Below, piece after piece: positions 30,201 through 38,805 of a stretch of DNA of 47,974 nucleotides. Positions within the stretch are counted from its first letter, which is position 1, and each line of letters starts with the position of its first letter. The notes beneath the pieces were generated by a model that worked only from the letters and a program-made list of their open reading frames with translations, searched no databases and had not been told where the DNA came from. The translations under genes and the position numbers were made by a program. The DNA lies in the NCBI RefSeq assembly GCF_028290025.1, contig NZ_JAQGKQ010000018.1:1-47974 (forward strand), read 5' to 3'. The DNA comes from Cypionkella sp. Lineage in GTDB: Bacteria > Pseudomonadota > Alphaproteobacteria > Rhodobacterales > Rhodobacteraceae.

Positions 30201-32743
30201 CCGCCACGTTGCGCATCGTTCCGCGTGCGGCAGGCACAGCTTTGATCACCGTGCTATCGAACCGCTTGGTGTCGATGCAGGCGGTTGAGGTGACGGAAGG
30301 TGAAAACATCATTCCGCTGACCGTCACTGATGAGTGGGGCGCGGGTGTGTATGTCACCGCTTCGGTGCTGCGTCCGATGGATGTGGCGGCGGGCCGCAAC
30401 CCGGCTCGGGCGTTGGGGCTGACCCATGCCAGCATTGACCCCGGTAAGCGTGCGCTGAAAGCAACGGTGGAGACAGCGGCCGAAGCGAACCCTCGTGGAC
30501 CCCTTGAAGTGGCAGTAAAAGTTGAAGGCGTTGAGGCTGGCGATACCGCTTATGTTACCATCGCCGCCGTGGATCAGGGCATTCTGAACCTGACCGGCTT
30601 TCAACCGCCAAACCCACAAGACCACTACTTCGGCCAGCGCAAGCTCGGCGTCGCCATTCGTGACATTTATGGTCGTCTGATTGACGGCATGAATGGCGCT
30701 GAAGGTACGGTCCGCTCGGGTGGCGATGCGGGGGCGCAAGCACGCCTGCAAGCGCCGCCTCCGACAGAGGAACTGGTCGCCTATTTCACCGGTCCGGTTC
30801 AAGTTGACAAAGACGGTTACGCGCGCACCTCGTTCACGCTGCCTTCGTTCAACGGCACCGTCAAAGTGATGGCGGTGGCGTGGTCGAAGAAAGGTGTCGG
30901 CCAAGCCAACGCTGACGTTCTGGTACGTGATCCAGTGGTGGTCACGGCCTCGCTGCCGCGTTTCCTGCAACCGGGTGACACATCGCGTGTGCTGCTGGAA
31001 ATTGTCCACGCCACTGGGCCGTCGGGCCGTATGTCGTTGGACGTGTCCACGTCGGGGCTGAAACTTGGTGACGTGCCTTCTGGTTTTGATCTTGGTGACA
31101 AAGCCAAAGCCACCTTCGCCGTCCCGGTGACCGCAGGCGCTGTAGGCAATCAAACGATTGAAGTTGCTTTAACCACGCCAGACGGCAAGGTTTTGAAAAA
31201 AACCTTGACCGTACCCGTGCAAATCAACGATCCGGCTGTGGTGCGGGTGTCGCGTCTTGACCTGAAGAAGGGCCAAGAATTCACCTTCGACTCGAACGCC
31301 TTCACTGGGCTGATCCCCGGCTCGGGCAAAGCGACTATGGCCGTCGGCCCGATCGCTCGCTTGAACGCTCCGGGCGTGCTGGCTGCCTTGGATGCTTACC
31401 CCTACGGCTGCACCGAGCAAATTACTTCAAAGGCGCTACCGCTGCTGTATTTCGACCAAGTTGCCGCTGCGATGGATCTTCCCGGAGCAGACAATATCAA
31501 ACTGCGCGTCGAGCAGGCAGTTGAGGAAGTGTTGACCAACCAATCCTCCAACGGCTCTTTCGGCCTGTGGGGACCGATCGAGAATGGCGGCGATTTCTGG
31601 CTGGATGCCTTCGTGACCGACTTCCTCAGCCGAGCGAAAGCCCGCGGTTATGCGGTGCCAGATCAGGCTTTCCGCAACGCTTTGGATAACCTGCGCAACC
31701 AAGTGAACTACCAAGCCGACTTCGATAGCGGCGGTGAAGCGTTGGCTTACGCGCTGATGGTTCTGGCCCGTGAAGGTGCTGCGGCCATTGGCGACCTGCG
31801 CTATTACGCAGATGTGAAGGGCGATGCGTTCAGCACTCCGGCAGCAATGGCGCAACTTGGCGCGGCTTTGGCCAGTTATGGCGATCAACCCCGCGCTGAT
31901 GCAATGTTCCGTCGGGCTGGTGTTGCGCTGGCAGCTTTGAAAGGTCCAGAGAAAGAGCAGATTTTCCGCGCCGATTACGGCACCAACTACCGCGATGCAG
32001 CGGTGGTTTTGGCCTTGGCCGCAGAATCAGGTTCAAAAGCAGTCGATCAAGAAGTGCTGATTTCGCGCATCTCGACCACCTCGACTCTCTCGACGCAGGA
32101 AGCCTCTTGGGCGCTATTGGCCGCGAACGCGCTGATTGATCGTAAGGGAGCCGATGGCATTCTGATCGACGGCGCGCCCGCTTCCGGCCCGCTGGTGAAG
32201 GTGCTGGATGCAGTAAATACCGCGCCGGTGGTGGTCAAAAATACCAGTGACAGTGATACAACCCTTACCGTCACCACTTATGGTGTGCCATCCGAGCCTG
32301 AACCTGCGGGCGGCAGCGGCTACGCCATCGTGCGGAACTATTACACCATGGATGGCACCGCGACGACTTTAGAAGGGTTGAAAGTCGGGACGCGCCTGAT
32401 CACCGTGCTGGAAGTGACTCCGTTCGGGCGGGGTGAGGCTCGGCTGATGGTCAATGACCCGTTGCCTGCTGGGTTTGAAATCGACAATCCCAACCTGATG
32501 TCGTCCGGGGCAGAAGCCTTGTCCGAACTTAATCTTGAAACCGAAGTTGCGCATAGCGAGTTCCGGCAGGACCGTTTCTTGACGGCGATTGACCGTTATA
32601 GCAATGAAACCTTCCGGCTGGCCTACATCGTTCGCGCTATCTCGCCCGGTACGTTCCATCAGCCTGCCGCGTCGGTTGAGGATATGTATCGGCCCGACCT
32701 AACTGGCCGGACCGACGCAGGCACGGTCACAATTTCTGAGTGA
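27296..32743 (+). CDS. Bacterial alpha-2-macroglobulin with N-terminal PAN/apple-like domain
   Basis: A 1815-residue envelope protein. A signal sequence (about 1-27, ending PVTAQD) has no lipobox cysteine. Residues about 30-105 look like a PAN/apple module (cysteines in DACQRACVTNTLCKAFTFN and GSCFPKSK). Repeated macroglobulin beta domains follow. The thioester motif is CTEQ at 1372-1375 in YPYGCTEQITSK, followed by the alpha-helical thioester domain. Bacterial A2Ms trap attacking proteases by thioester chemistry, often together with PBP1C repair of cell wall. pbpC follows directly (TGATG). The start has AGGAGG about 11 bp upstream. Confidence 0.94.
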   Translation: MHFDLGRAFTGAFAALFIFSAMPVTAQDLIPVKRLVLSENTDMPGGDIASIFDTTLDACQRACVTNTLCKAFTFNTRNGSCFPKSKIGEAAAFDGAYSGYVIDADKAAEDRAKARRVELNFVQDWELSGITEQAAQLANTHTTNGYSAEDHLKAAADAEAKGDVALASNYAGAALNLTDSADGWAEYARLLFAAGEASSDNQRGFFDRSYYASVNAYLRADNKPQQHTILLTMGNTLEKIDRGRDKVQALRLAQALQPRDDTALALDDAIGKYGFRIVDNVVQTDTARPRICVNFSENLAKSGVDYASYVQLADAGLTVTTDGWQQLCVEGVTFGSRNSITFREGLQAADGQSLAKSIDITAYVRDRNPGVRFPGRGYVLPRTGAASIPVETVNTAKLDLSLYHVTDRNLLRSLQSGYFGTPMADYQEYDFSSQIGSEIWTGTGSVKQDINVDVTTRLPLDEALKDQPPGVYALRAAVPGVDPYVVPAGWQWFVVSDLGLTTMSGVDGLHVFVRSLGTAAAENGVTVDLLSTTNEVLASVKTDAQGYAKFDAALALGTGGQAPAMIVAHDAADLAFLSLTDPEFDLSDRGVAGREASPPVDVFLTTDRGAYRAGETIYATALSRDAETTAIEGLPLTAILKRPDGVEYSRAQMNDAGAGGHVFAMPIGGNAPRGVWTLEVYADLEAAALTTQTVLVEDFLPERIDFTLALADQPIRLGDVPQVTVDAKYLFGAPGADLAIEGEVLLRAAKELEAWPGYVFGRYDAPFDAQLSSFGDIRTDADGKAIVDLSLPEVEDPGRPLEMRATVRVAEGSGRPVERRIDKLLAPSCDLIGIKPLFDDVVPEGAEAAFSLVGINAESKAAPMKVKWTITRIEINYQWYQNNSSWNWEPVTSRTKVAEGTADLGAEPQKISAAVQWGEYEVLVERTDGAPAASSTSFYAGWYAPADATDSPDTLELSLDKPAYKSGDTATLRIVPRAAGTALITVLSNRLVSMQAVEVTEGENIIPLTVTDEWGAGVYVTASVLRPMDVAAGRNPARALGLTHASIDPGKRALKATVETAAEANPRGPLEVAVKVEGVEAGDTAYVTIAAVDQGILNLTGFQPPNPQDHYFGQRKLGVAIRDIYGRLIDGMNGAEGTVRSGGDAGAQARLQAPPPTEELVAYFTGPVQVDKDGYARTSFTLPSFNGTVKVMAVAWSKKGVGQANADVLVRDPVVVTASLPRFLQPGDTSRVLLEIVHATGPSGRMSLDVSTSGLKLGDVPSGFDLGDKAKATFAVPVTAGAVGNQTIEVALTTPDGKVLKKTLTVPVQINDPAVVRVSRLDLKKGQEFTFDSNAFTGLIPGSGKATMAVGPIARLNAPGVLAALDAYPYGCTEQITSKALPLLYFDQVAAAMDLPGADNIKLRVEQAVEEVLTNQSSNGSFGLWGPIENGGDFWLDAFVTDFLSRAKARGYAVPDQAFRNALDNLRNQVNYQADFDSGGEALAYALMVLAREGAAAIGDLRYYADVKGDAFSTPAAMAQLGAALASYGDQPRADAMFRRAGVALAALKGPEKEQIFRADYGTNYRDAAVVLALAAESGSKAVDQEVLISRISTTSTLSTQEASWALLAANALIDRKGADGILIDGAPASGPLVKVLDAVNTAPVVVKNTSDSDTTLTVTTYGVPSEPEPAGGSGYAIVRNYYTMDGTATTLEGLKVGTRLITVLEVTPFGRGEARLMVNDPLPAGFEIDNPNLMSSGAEALSELNLETEVAHSEFRQDRFLTAIDRYSNETFRLAYIVRAISPGTFHQPAASVEDMYRPDLTGRTDAGTVTISE

Positions 32744-34782
32744 TGGGCGCGAAGTTTCTCTTTGTATTGGCGGCGAGCCTTGGGCTCGCCGCCTTATCTA
32801 ATGACAAGATTAGTCAATGGGTTGATGCTACTGTCTTGCCGCCTTTGCAGGTGGAAACCTCTGTCGAGGTGCTTGACCGCAATGGCGCATTGCTGCGCGC
32901 CTATACGGTGGCAGACGGCCGCTGGCGGATGGATCTGGCGCTTTCGGATGTGGATCCGGGTTATATCGCCGCATTGTTAGCCTATGAAGACAAACGGTTT
33001 TTTCGACATGACGGCGTTGATATACAAGCCTTGCTGCGGGCGGTTTTGCAAGCGGCTTGGAATGGCCACATCGTTTCCGGCGGCTCAACCCTGACGATGC
33101 AGGTAGCGCGGTTGTTGGAGGAAGGTACGACCGGGCAAATTGACGGCAAACTTCGGCAGATGCGGGTGGCGCTCGCGCTAGAGCGGCGGCTGTCGAAACA
33201 AGAAATTCTTTTGCTTTATCTGCACCTTGCGCCTTACGGCGGCAATCTGGAAGGTATTCGGGCGGCGGCGCTTTCATATTTCGGCAAAGAACCTTTGCGA
33301 CTTACTCCGGCTGAAGCGGCGTTGTTGGTGGCCATTCCGCAAAGCCCCGAGACGCGCAGGCCGGATCGTTCGGTCGAACGCGCGACGGACGCTAGGGATA
33401 GGGTTTTGGCTCGAGCTTTGCGCGATGGGTTGATTGACGATGAACAAATGAAAGCGGCGCGGACAGAGGTGGTTCCTTCGGTCAGACGCCCGTTTCCCGC
33501 GCTGGCTCCGCATATATCGGATCGGATTGTTGCGGAAGAACAGGGACTTAAGCGGCATCAACTGACGCTGGACAAGACCTTGCAGACCAAATTGGAGCGG
33601 TTGGCTTCCGATGTGGTGGCGAGTCGAGGTGATCGGCTGCAAGTGGCGATTGTGGTGGCGGATCATGCCTCGGGCGAGGTGCTGGCATCGGTCGGGTCTG
33701 CGGCGTTCAAGGCGGATCGCAGGGCCGGATTTGTTGATATGACGCGGGCAATCAGAAGCCCCGGATCGACGCTTAAGCCATTGATATATGGGCTCGCATT
33801 CGACGAAGGATTGGCCCATCCCGAGACTTTGATAGACGATAAACCGACGGATTTTAACGGTTACAAGCCGCAGAATTTTGACCGGCAGTTTCGCGGCACC
33901 ATTCGCATCCGAGAAGCTTTGCAAGAGTCTTTGAACATTCCGGTGGTGGCGCTGACGGATGCGCTTGGGCCCGCTAAGCTGTTGGCAGCACTCGATAAAG
34001 CAGGTGTGAAATATGACCTTCCCGGGGGTCAGCCGGGGTTGGCGATTTCCTTGGGCGGTATAGGGGTCAGCCTAGAGGATATGGTGCAACTTTACGCCGC
34101 TATTGCAAGGGGTGGCGTCGGACTGCCTCTAACGCACCATATGCAGGGGCAGCGCGACGAAGGGCAACGTGTGTTGTCGGCCTCGGCGGCGTGGCAGGTT
34201 GGCGATATTCTGGCGGGGTTGGCACCGCCACCGGGAGCGCCTGAAAATCGGCTGGCTTACAAGACTGGCACCAGCTACGGCCACCGCGATGCTTGGGCGA
34301 TTGGCTTTGATGGTCGTAACGTCATTGGCGTTTGGATGGGCCGCCCGGATGGTACGCCAGTGCCCGGGGCGTTTGGGGCGGACTTGGCGGCGCCGGTTTT
34401 GTTTCAGGCGTTTGCGCGGTTGAAGCCTGATCTGGACCCTCAGCCAGAGGCTCCGCCTGCTACCCTATTGGTTTCAAACGCAGAACTGCCGCAACCCTTG
34501 CGCAAATTCCGTAACAGAAACGCGGCTTTCATGCCCGAAAAGGATGCGCCAGCGGTGGCATTTCCCCCGGATGGTGCGGAAGTAGAGATGCTGCCGGAGG
34601 GGCTTCTGGTGCGGGTTTCCGGGGGTAAAGCACCCTATACTTGGTTGGCCAATGGCGTGCCTGTAGCAATTTCATTAGGGTCGCGGGAGACGATGTTAAG
34701 CAGTTTAGGCCGTGGATTTATCACGCTTTCAGTGATCGACGCGATGGGTAGATCGGCGAGAGCTAAGGTGCGATTGCGGTAA
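32743..34782 (+). CDS. pbpC: Penicillin-binding protein 1C, bifunctional
   Basis: A 679-residue inner-membrane enzyme. The N-terminal anchor is AKFLFVLAASLGLAAL. The glycosyltransferase-51 domain has catalytic Glu82 in YEDKRFFRHDGVD and continues with GGSTLTMQVARLL. The transpeptidase domain has Ser342-x-x-Lys345 in PGSTLKP, SLN in ESLNIPV, and Lys507-Thr-Gly in YKTGTS. The C-terminal PBP1C beta domain covers about 590-679. ATG 32743 overlaps the stop of the macroglobulin gene (TGATG), so translation is coupled; GTG 32740 is also possible. The pairing is the known yfhM-pbpC module. Confidence 0.95.
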   Translation: MGAKFLFVLAASLGLAALSNDKISQWVDATVLPPLQVETSVEVLDRNGALLRAYTVADGRWRMDLALSDVDPGYIAALLAYEDKRFFRHDGVDIQALLRAVLQAAWNGHIVSGGSTLTMQVARLLEEGTTGQIDGKLRQMRVALALERRLSKQEILLLYLHLAPYGGNLEGIRAAALSYFGKEPLRLTPAEAALLVAIPQSPETRRPDRSVERATDARDRVLARALRDGLIDDEQMKAARTEVVPSVRRPFPALAPHISDRIVAEEQGLKRHQLTLDKTLQTKLERLASDVVASRGDRLQVAIVVADHASGEVLASVGSAAFKADRRAGFVDMTRAIRSPGSTLKPLIYGLAFDEGLAHPETLIDDKPTDFNGYKPQNFDRQFRGTIRIREALQESLNIPVVALTDALGPAKLLAALDKAGVKYDLPGGQPGLAISLGGIGVSLEDMVQLYAAIARGGVGLPLTHHMQGQRDEGQRVLSASAAWQVGDILAGLAPPPGAPENRLAYKTGTSYGHRDAWAIGFDGRNVIGVWMGRPDGTPVPGAFGADLAAPVLFQAFARLKPDLDPQPEAPPATLLVSNAELPQPLRKFRNRNAAFMPEKDAPAVAFPPDGAEVEMLPEGLLVRVSGGKAPYTWLANGVPVAISLGSRETMLSSLGRGFITLSVIDAMGRSARAKVRLR

Positions 34783-34808
34783 GTGTTAATCAAAGCTTAC
34801 TGACCCAT

Positions 34809-34843
34809 AAAGCGGCCATATTCCGTATGGAAAGCGGCCATAT
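34809..34843. repeat. 13-bp direct repeat with 22-bp period upstream of the MFS-fahA pair
   Basis: AAAGCGGCCATAT occurs at 34809-34821 and again at 34831-34843. The copies are identical and lie exactly two helical turns apart, in the 197-bp gap between pbpC and the MFS gene. This spacing suits a tandem regulator site, but no protein is known from the window. Confidence 0.5.
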
Positions 34844-34979
34844 AAATTTCCGCATCAAGTCATCGTCAAACTGAGTCCAACCGTCGCCAATATGCGCCGT
34901 TTCGCAACCGCCTGCGGTTGACAGTGACGTGCGGGCAGTGGACACCGAGCGCGGCAATCCGGAGAGTATTTTGCGTGAC

Positions 34980-36074
34980 ATGATCAAGACCAACGCGGCG
35001 CTACTCGTGATCAGCATTGCGACGTTTATTCTTATGGGGGCAGGCACCGCGCTGTATGGTCCGGCGCTGCCGGTGTTTGCGCGCGGCTTTGGGATCAGCA
35101 TCGGTACGGCGGGGCTGTTGATTTCGGCACATTGGATCGGCTGCGCGCTTGGCGTGGCGGCGATGTTTTTTGTCGGTCCGCGCGCCACTCCGCGCTTGGT
35201 GGTCGGCGCGATGAGCCTCGGCGTGGGGTTGATGGCGCTGGCGTTCAGCTGGTGGATGACCGTGCTCGGCGCTGTGCTGTTTGGTGCGGGTTACGGCTGT
35301 GCGACCGCGTTGTTCAACCCGCGCATGTTGCGCGCGTTTGGGCTGCGCGGTCCGGCAATGCTTAGCCTGCTGAACGCGACGTTTGGCCTTGGTGCGATTG
35401 GAGCGCCGCTGGTGTTCGTGCTGCTCGGCAATAGTCCGGTGCTGTCCTACACAGTTTGCGCAGTGATTGGCGTGGTGATTACGATTTGCGCCGGGCCTGC
35501 TGGGCGCGCTGAAACAGCAGCGATTCACACCGCAACCGCACCGTTTCGCCTGCATCTTCCGATCCTGATCTTTGGCGCTGTGGCTATCAGTGTTGAGGCT
35601 TGTTTGACTGGGCTTGGCCCCACCGCCTTGATCAACGCGGGCTTGTCCGAGACCGCCGCCGCCCAACTGTTATCGGCATTCTTCTTGGCGTTCCTCGCGG
35701 CGCGGGTTTGCTTGATGTTCGCAGCGCAATTGCTGCCAGCATTTACGTTTTTCACGCTATCTCTGTTCGGCGCATGCGCATCAGCCTTGATCGCGGCGAT
35801 GTGGTTGCCCGGCATCGGATTTATCGGCTTGGGATTCTTTGCCGGCATGTTTTTCCCCACCGAATATGTTACCGCCACCCGCAAAATGGGCGATCATTCT
35901 TATGTCGCACCAAGCATCATCGCTGCGGGTTTGGTTGGCGGCGTGTCGGCTCCGCTGCTAATGTCGCCGTTTCTTGAGGCTATGGGTCAGCGCGGTTTTT
36001 TCTGGGTGATCGTTTGCGTCACTGGCCTGCTCAGCTTGGGTGCGTTGGTTAATCTGCGGGCAATGAACCGCTAA
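34980..36074 (+). CDS. MFS transporter
   Basis: A 364-residue membrane protein with about 11-12 hydrophobic segments. It begins IKTNAALLVISIATFILMGA and continues with LPVFARGFGISIGTAGLLIS in the first half. The loop GPRATPRLVVG corresponds to the TM2-TM3 signature. The substrate is unknown. ATG 34980 begins the homologous part; TTG 34971 has better spacing to GGAGAG (34961-34966), and GTG 34929 also is in frame. fahA starts 15 bp downstream, so the two probably form an operon, and an aromatic-compound transport role is possible (inference). Confidence 0.82.
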   Translation: MIKTNAALLVISIATFILMGAGTALYGPALPVFARGFGISIGTAGLLISAHWIGCALGVAAMFFVGPRATPRLVVGAMSLGVGLMALAFSWWMTVLGAVLFGAGYGCATALFNPRMLRAFGLRGPAMLSLLNATFGLGAIGAPLVFVLLGNSPVLSYTVCAVIGVVITICAGPAGRAETAAIHTATAPFRLHLPILIFGAVAISVEACLTGLGPTALINAGLSETAAAQLLSAFFLAFLAARVCLMFAAQLLPAFTFFTLSLFGACASALIAAMWLPGIGFIGLGFFAGMFFPTEYVTATRKMGDHSYVAPSIIAAGLVGGVSAPLLMSPFLEAMGQRGFFWVIVCVTGLLSLGALVNLRAMNR

Positions 36075-36089
36075 GAGGGACTGTAAGCT

Positions 36090-37349
36090 GTGAAACTGAT
36101 GAAATCTTGGGTCGAAAGCGCCAACACTGCTGCCACTGATTTTCCGCTCAACAATTTGCCTTGCGGGGTGTTTTCGGTGGGGGATGAGCCGGGGCGCTGT
36201 GGCGTGGCGATTGGTGATTTCATACTCGATATCAGCGCGCTAGAGGCCGAAGGCTTGCTGAAACTGGCGGATCAACCGCTGTTCGAGGGGCCGTTCTGGA
36301 ATGAATTGATGGAGGCTGGTCCTATGGTTTGGGCCGAGTTTCGCAAGCAGGTCACCGCGATGCTGGTCGAAGGTGCCAGCAAGCGTTGGGTGGTTGAGGA
36401 TCATTTGGTGCCGATGGCCGATGTGGTGTTGCACCTACCGTTCATTGTCGCCGAATACACCGATTTCTACTCGGGTCGTCACCATGCCAGCAACGTCGGC
36501 ACGATATCGCAGGGCGTAGATGATGCGCTGCCGCGGAACTGGCTGCATATGCCGATTGGGTATAACGGCCGCGCCTCGACTGTGGTGATTTCCGGCACGG
36601 AGGTGCGTCGCCCGTGGGGTCAGATTAAGGGCTCGAAGTTTGACACGCCGGTTTTCGCGCCATCGCGGCGGTTCGATATGGAGTTGGAGATTGGCGCGAT
36701 TGTCGGGCAGGCATCGACGCATGGCCAGCCGGTCACGGTTGCCGAAGCCGATGCGATGATCTTTGGTTTCGTGTTGCTAAACGATTGGTCTGCAAGAGAT
36801 ATTCAGGGCTGGGAACAACAACCGCTCGGGCCATTTCAGGGCAAGGCAACGGCGACCAGCTTAAGCGCATGGATCGTGATGAAGGCGGCGTTGGAGCCGT
36901 TCCGGGTTGCGACGCCCCCTCGCGAGGTTGCGCTCTTGCCTTATTTGGTCGAGCCGGGGCCAATGCTTTACAACATCGGGCTTGAGGTTGGTTTGACGCC
37001 TGAAGGCGGCGCGGAAACTGTGGTCAGCCGGACGAATTATGCTGAGATGTATTATTCGGCAGCGCAGTTGTTGGCGCATCACACCAGCAGCGGCTGCGCG
37101 ATGAATGTCGGCGATCTGCTGGGGTCTGGGACGATTTCCGGGGCGGCGCAGGACAGTCGCGGCAGTCTGTTAGAACTGTCTTGGGGCGGCAAAGAGCCGT
37201 TTGCGATTGCGGGCGGAGTGCGTAGTTTCATTGAGGATAACGATACGCTAACTTTGCGCGGTGCGGCTTTGGGAGATGGCTGTCGGATTGGTTTTGGTGC
37301 GTGCTCAGGCAAGGTTATCGCGGCTTTGGTGGACCCTTACGCGCGCTAA
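36090..37349 (+). CDS. fahA: Fumarylacetoacetase
   Basis: A 419-residue enzyme for the last step of tyrosine/homogentisate breakdown, fumarylacetoacetate to fumarate and acetoacetate. The N-terminal SH3-like domain has SWVESANTAATDFPLNNLP. The catalytic domain has EYTDFYSGRHHASNVG with metal and active-site residues, then ELEIGAIVG, LLNDWSARDIQGWE and LGSGTISG. GTG 36090 is chosen because the family begins MKL.KSWVESAN; ATG 36099 is an alternative. hmgA and maiA, the preceding enzymes, are not nearby. Confidence 0.95.
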   Translation: MKLMKSWVESANTAATDFPLNNLPCGVFSVGDEPGRCGVAIGDFILDISALEAEGLLKLADQPLFEGPFWNELMEAGPMVWAEFRKQVTAMLVEGASKRWVVEDHLVPMADVVLHLPFIVAEYTDFYSGRHHASNVGTISQGVDDALPRNWLHMPIGYNGRASTVVISGTEVRRPWGQIKGSKFDTPVFAPSRRFDMELEIGAIVGQASTHGQPVTVAEADAMIFGFVLLNDWSARDIQGWEQQPLGPFQGKATATSLSAWIVMKAALEPFRVATPPREVALLPYLVEPGPMLYNIGLEVGLTPEGGAETVVSRTNYAEMYYSAAQLLAHHTSSGCAMNVGDLLGSGTISGAAQDSRGSLLELSWGGKEPFAIAGGVRSFIEDNDTLTLRGAALGDGCRIGFGACSGKVIAALVDPYAR

Positions 37350-37360
37350 CACGTTGAAGC

Positions 37361-37924
37361 CTAGTGACCCAAGGCGGCTTGCCAATCGCGCACGCTGTCC
37401 AGCGGATACAACAGCATCAGGATATTCAGCGCCAGACCGTCACGGATCAGGATAATGGTCAGCGTCTCAAACCCGACGATCAGCGCGAGGCTGGCCCAGA
37501 TTGGCAACCGCCGCGCCAACCAGAAGCCGACCGCCATTGCCAGCATATCGCTGACCGAGTTGATCACGGAGTCGCCAAAGTAATCGAGCGAGATTGTCAC
37601 TGCCCGGTAGCGTTCGATGATGAAGCTGGAGTTTTCCAGCAGCTCCCACCCGGCTTCGATCAGCATGGCAATCAGCAGACGCCAACCGACGCCCAGACGC
37701 CGCAGGATCAACCACGTCGCTGCATAAAACAGGATGCCGTGCAGAAGGTGAGAGGGGGTATACCAGTCGGTGAGGTGTTGCGAGTTCTCGGATGAAAACA
37801 CCACACCGTGCCAAAGTTTCACATAACCGCATTTGCAGATCAGGATGCGACCGTTCATCCATTCGAGCCAAGCGGCGACCGCAACGACAAGGAAGGTCAG
37901 GATGTAGGGTAAACGGCTGTTCAT
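37361..37924 (-). CDS. DUF2585 / UPF0314 membrane protein
   Basis: A 187-residue protein with about five hydrophobic segments. It is recognisable by GRILICKCGYVKLWHGVVFSS, SQHLTDWYTPSHLLHG and EAGWELLENSSFIIERYR, all typical of this alphaproteobacterial family. The function is unknown. ATG 37924 begins the conserved part; the longer frame to 38011 would run into the end region of the upstream phosphatase. Conserved His, Trp and Glu residues on the membrane face suggest an enzyme or a metal site, but this is speculation. Confidence 0.85.
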   Translation of the reverse strand: MNSRLPYILTFLVVAVAAWLEWMNGRILICKCGYVKLWHGVVFSSENSQHLTDWYTPSHLLHGILFYAATWLILRRLGVGWRLLIAMLIEAGWELLENSSFIIERYRAVTISLDYFGDSVINSVSDMLAMAVGFWLARRLPIWASLALIVGFETLTIILIRDGLALNILMLLYPLDSVRDWQAALGH

Positions 37925-37979
37925 GCGTGCTATCAAGCACGCGCCATGAAATCCGTCTAGTATGGAAATCCGCCGGATT

Positions 37980-38720
37980 TTAAGGACGCGCACTTGGCAA
38001 AATAGGTTCACGCCTTGAACCGAGCAGGTTGAACACCTCGCGCCCCTCCAGAACCACCGCCGTCAACGGGCCGCCATAGGCCGCGCTGGAGTCGATATTG
38101 ACGCGGTTGCCGTAATTCGTCGGCGCGTCCAAGGCGGTGTGGCCATGCACGATCAGGTCGCCGAAATCGCGGGTATCCTCAAGAAAGCCTTTGCGGATCC
38201 AAACCAGATCATCCTCAGTTTGCTGTTCAATCCGGATGCCGGGGCGGATGCCTGCGTGGACGAACGTCACTTCGCCGCGTTGGTAATAAATCGGACGGGC
38301 TTCGAGGAATGTGAGATGGGCTTCGGGAACGGCCGCCACAGCCTCTGCATGGACCGGGGCAAGCGGGCGGTCGGCTGCGTTTTTCACACCGTAAGACGCC
38401 AATGTTGCTACGCCACCTATTTTGGGATGCAGATAGCCATAATCCCGGCGCAGACAGGGGTCGTGGTAATTAATGTCGCGGATGTAGTTTGAGAACATCC
38501 GGTCGTGATTGCCTTTCAGCACCACCCAATCTTGCCCAGCCTCGATGCCCGCGCGCAGATATTCGATCACCCCACGGCTGTCGGGGCCGCGATCAACCAG
38601 ATCACCCACATGCACGATCGGGGCGGCACCATGCTTGGCCTGATCGGCGGCGATCCACGCGTGAACCTCTCGCAGCAGCTCAATGTGGCCGTGGATATCG
38701 CCGATGGCATAGGTTCTCAT
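37980..38720 (-). CDS. Metallophosphoesterase (PPP-type serine/threonine phosphatase-like)
   Basis: A 246-residue cytoplasmic phosphatase. All core motifs of the calcineurin-like fold are present: YAIGDIHGH, HVGDLVDRGPDS, LKGNHDRM, VTFVHAGIRPG and IVHGHTAL, followed by DSSAAYGG. These provide a two-metal centre. Relatives include bacterial PrpA/ApaH-like enzymes; the substrate could be a phosphoprotein or a dinucleotide. ATG 38720 has AGAGG close upstream. The gene follows serA in the same direction but behind a terminator-like hairpin. Confidence 0.9.
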   Translation of the reverse strand: MRTYAIGDIHGHIELLREVHAWIAADQAKHGAAPIVHVGDLVDRGPDSRGVIEYLRAGIEAGQDWVVLKGNHDRMFSNYIRDINYHDPCLRRDYGYLHPKIGGVATLASYGVKNAADRPLAPVHAEAVAAVPEAHLTFLEARPIYYQRGEVTFVHAGIRPGIRIEQQTEDDLVWIRKGFLEDTRDFGDLIVHGHTALDAPTNYGNRVNIDSSAAYGGPLTAVVLEGREVFNLLGSRREPILPSARP

Positions 38721-38740
38721 ACGCACCTCTTAAAGCAAAG

Positions 38741-38795
38741 GCCGGGGGCTTTACGCCCCCGACCTCTGCTGGATATTTGTGGCAAAGCCAAAGCG
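38741..38795. repeat. Rhodobacterales-type intergenic GGGGGC-hairpin element, copy 1
   Basis: GGGGGC-TTTAC-GCCCCC forms a perfect hairpin and is followed by a GGATATTTGTGG tail. A related copy at 44000-44055 has the same order (hairpin, GACC, CTGC, GGATATTTG, then ...AAAGC). On the minus strand it lies just after serA and could act as a terminator. Confidence 0.65.
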
Positions 38796-38805
38796 CAAGT
38801 CAGCT

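Noticed and set aside
34790..35188. Minus-strand frame of 132 codons between pbpC and the MFS gene
   Set aside because: Most of it lies opposite the MFS coding sequence; Ala/Ser/Pro-rich with no family signature.
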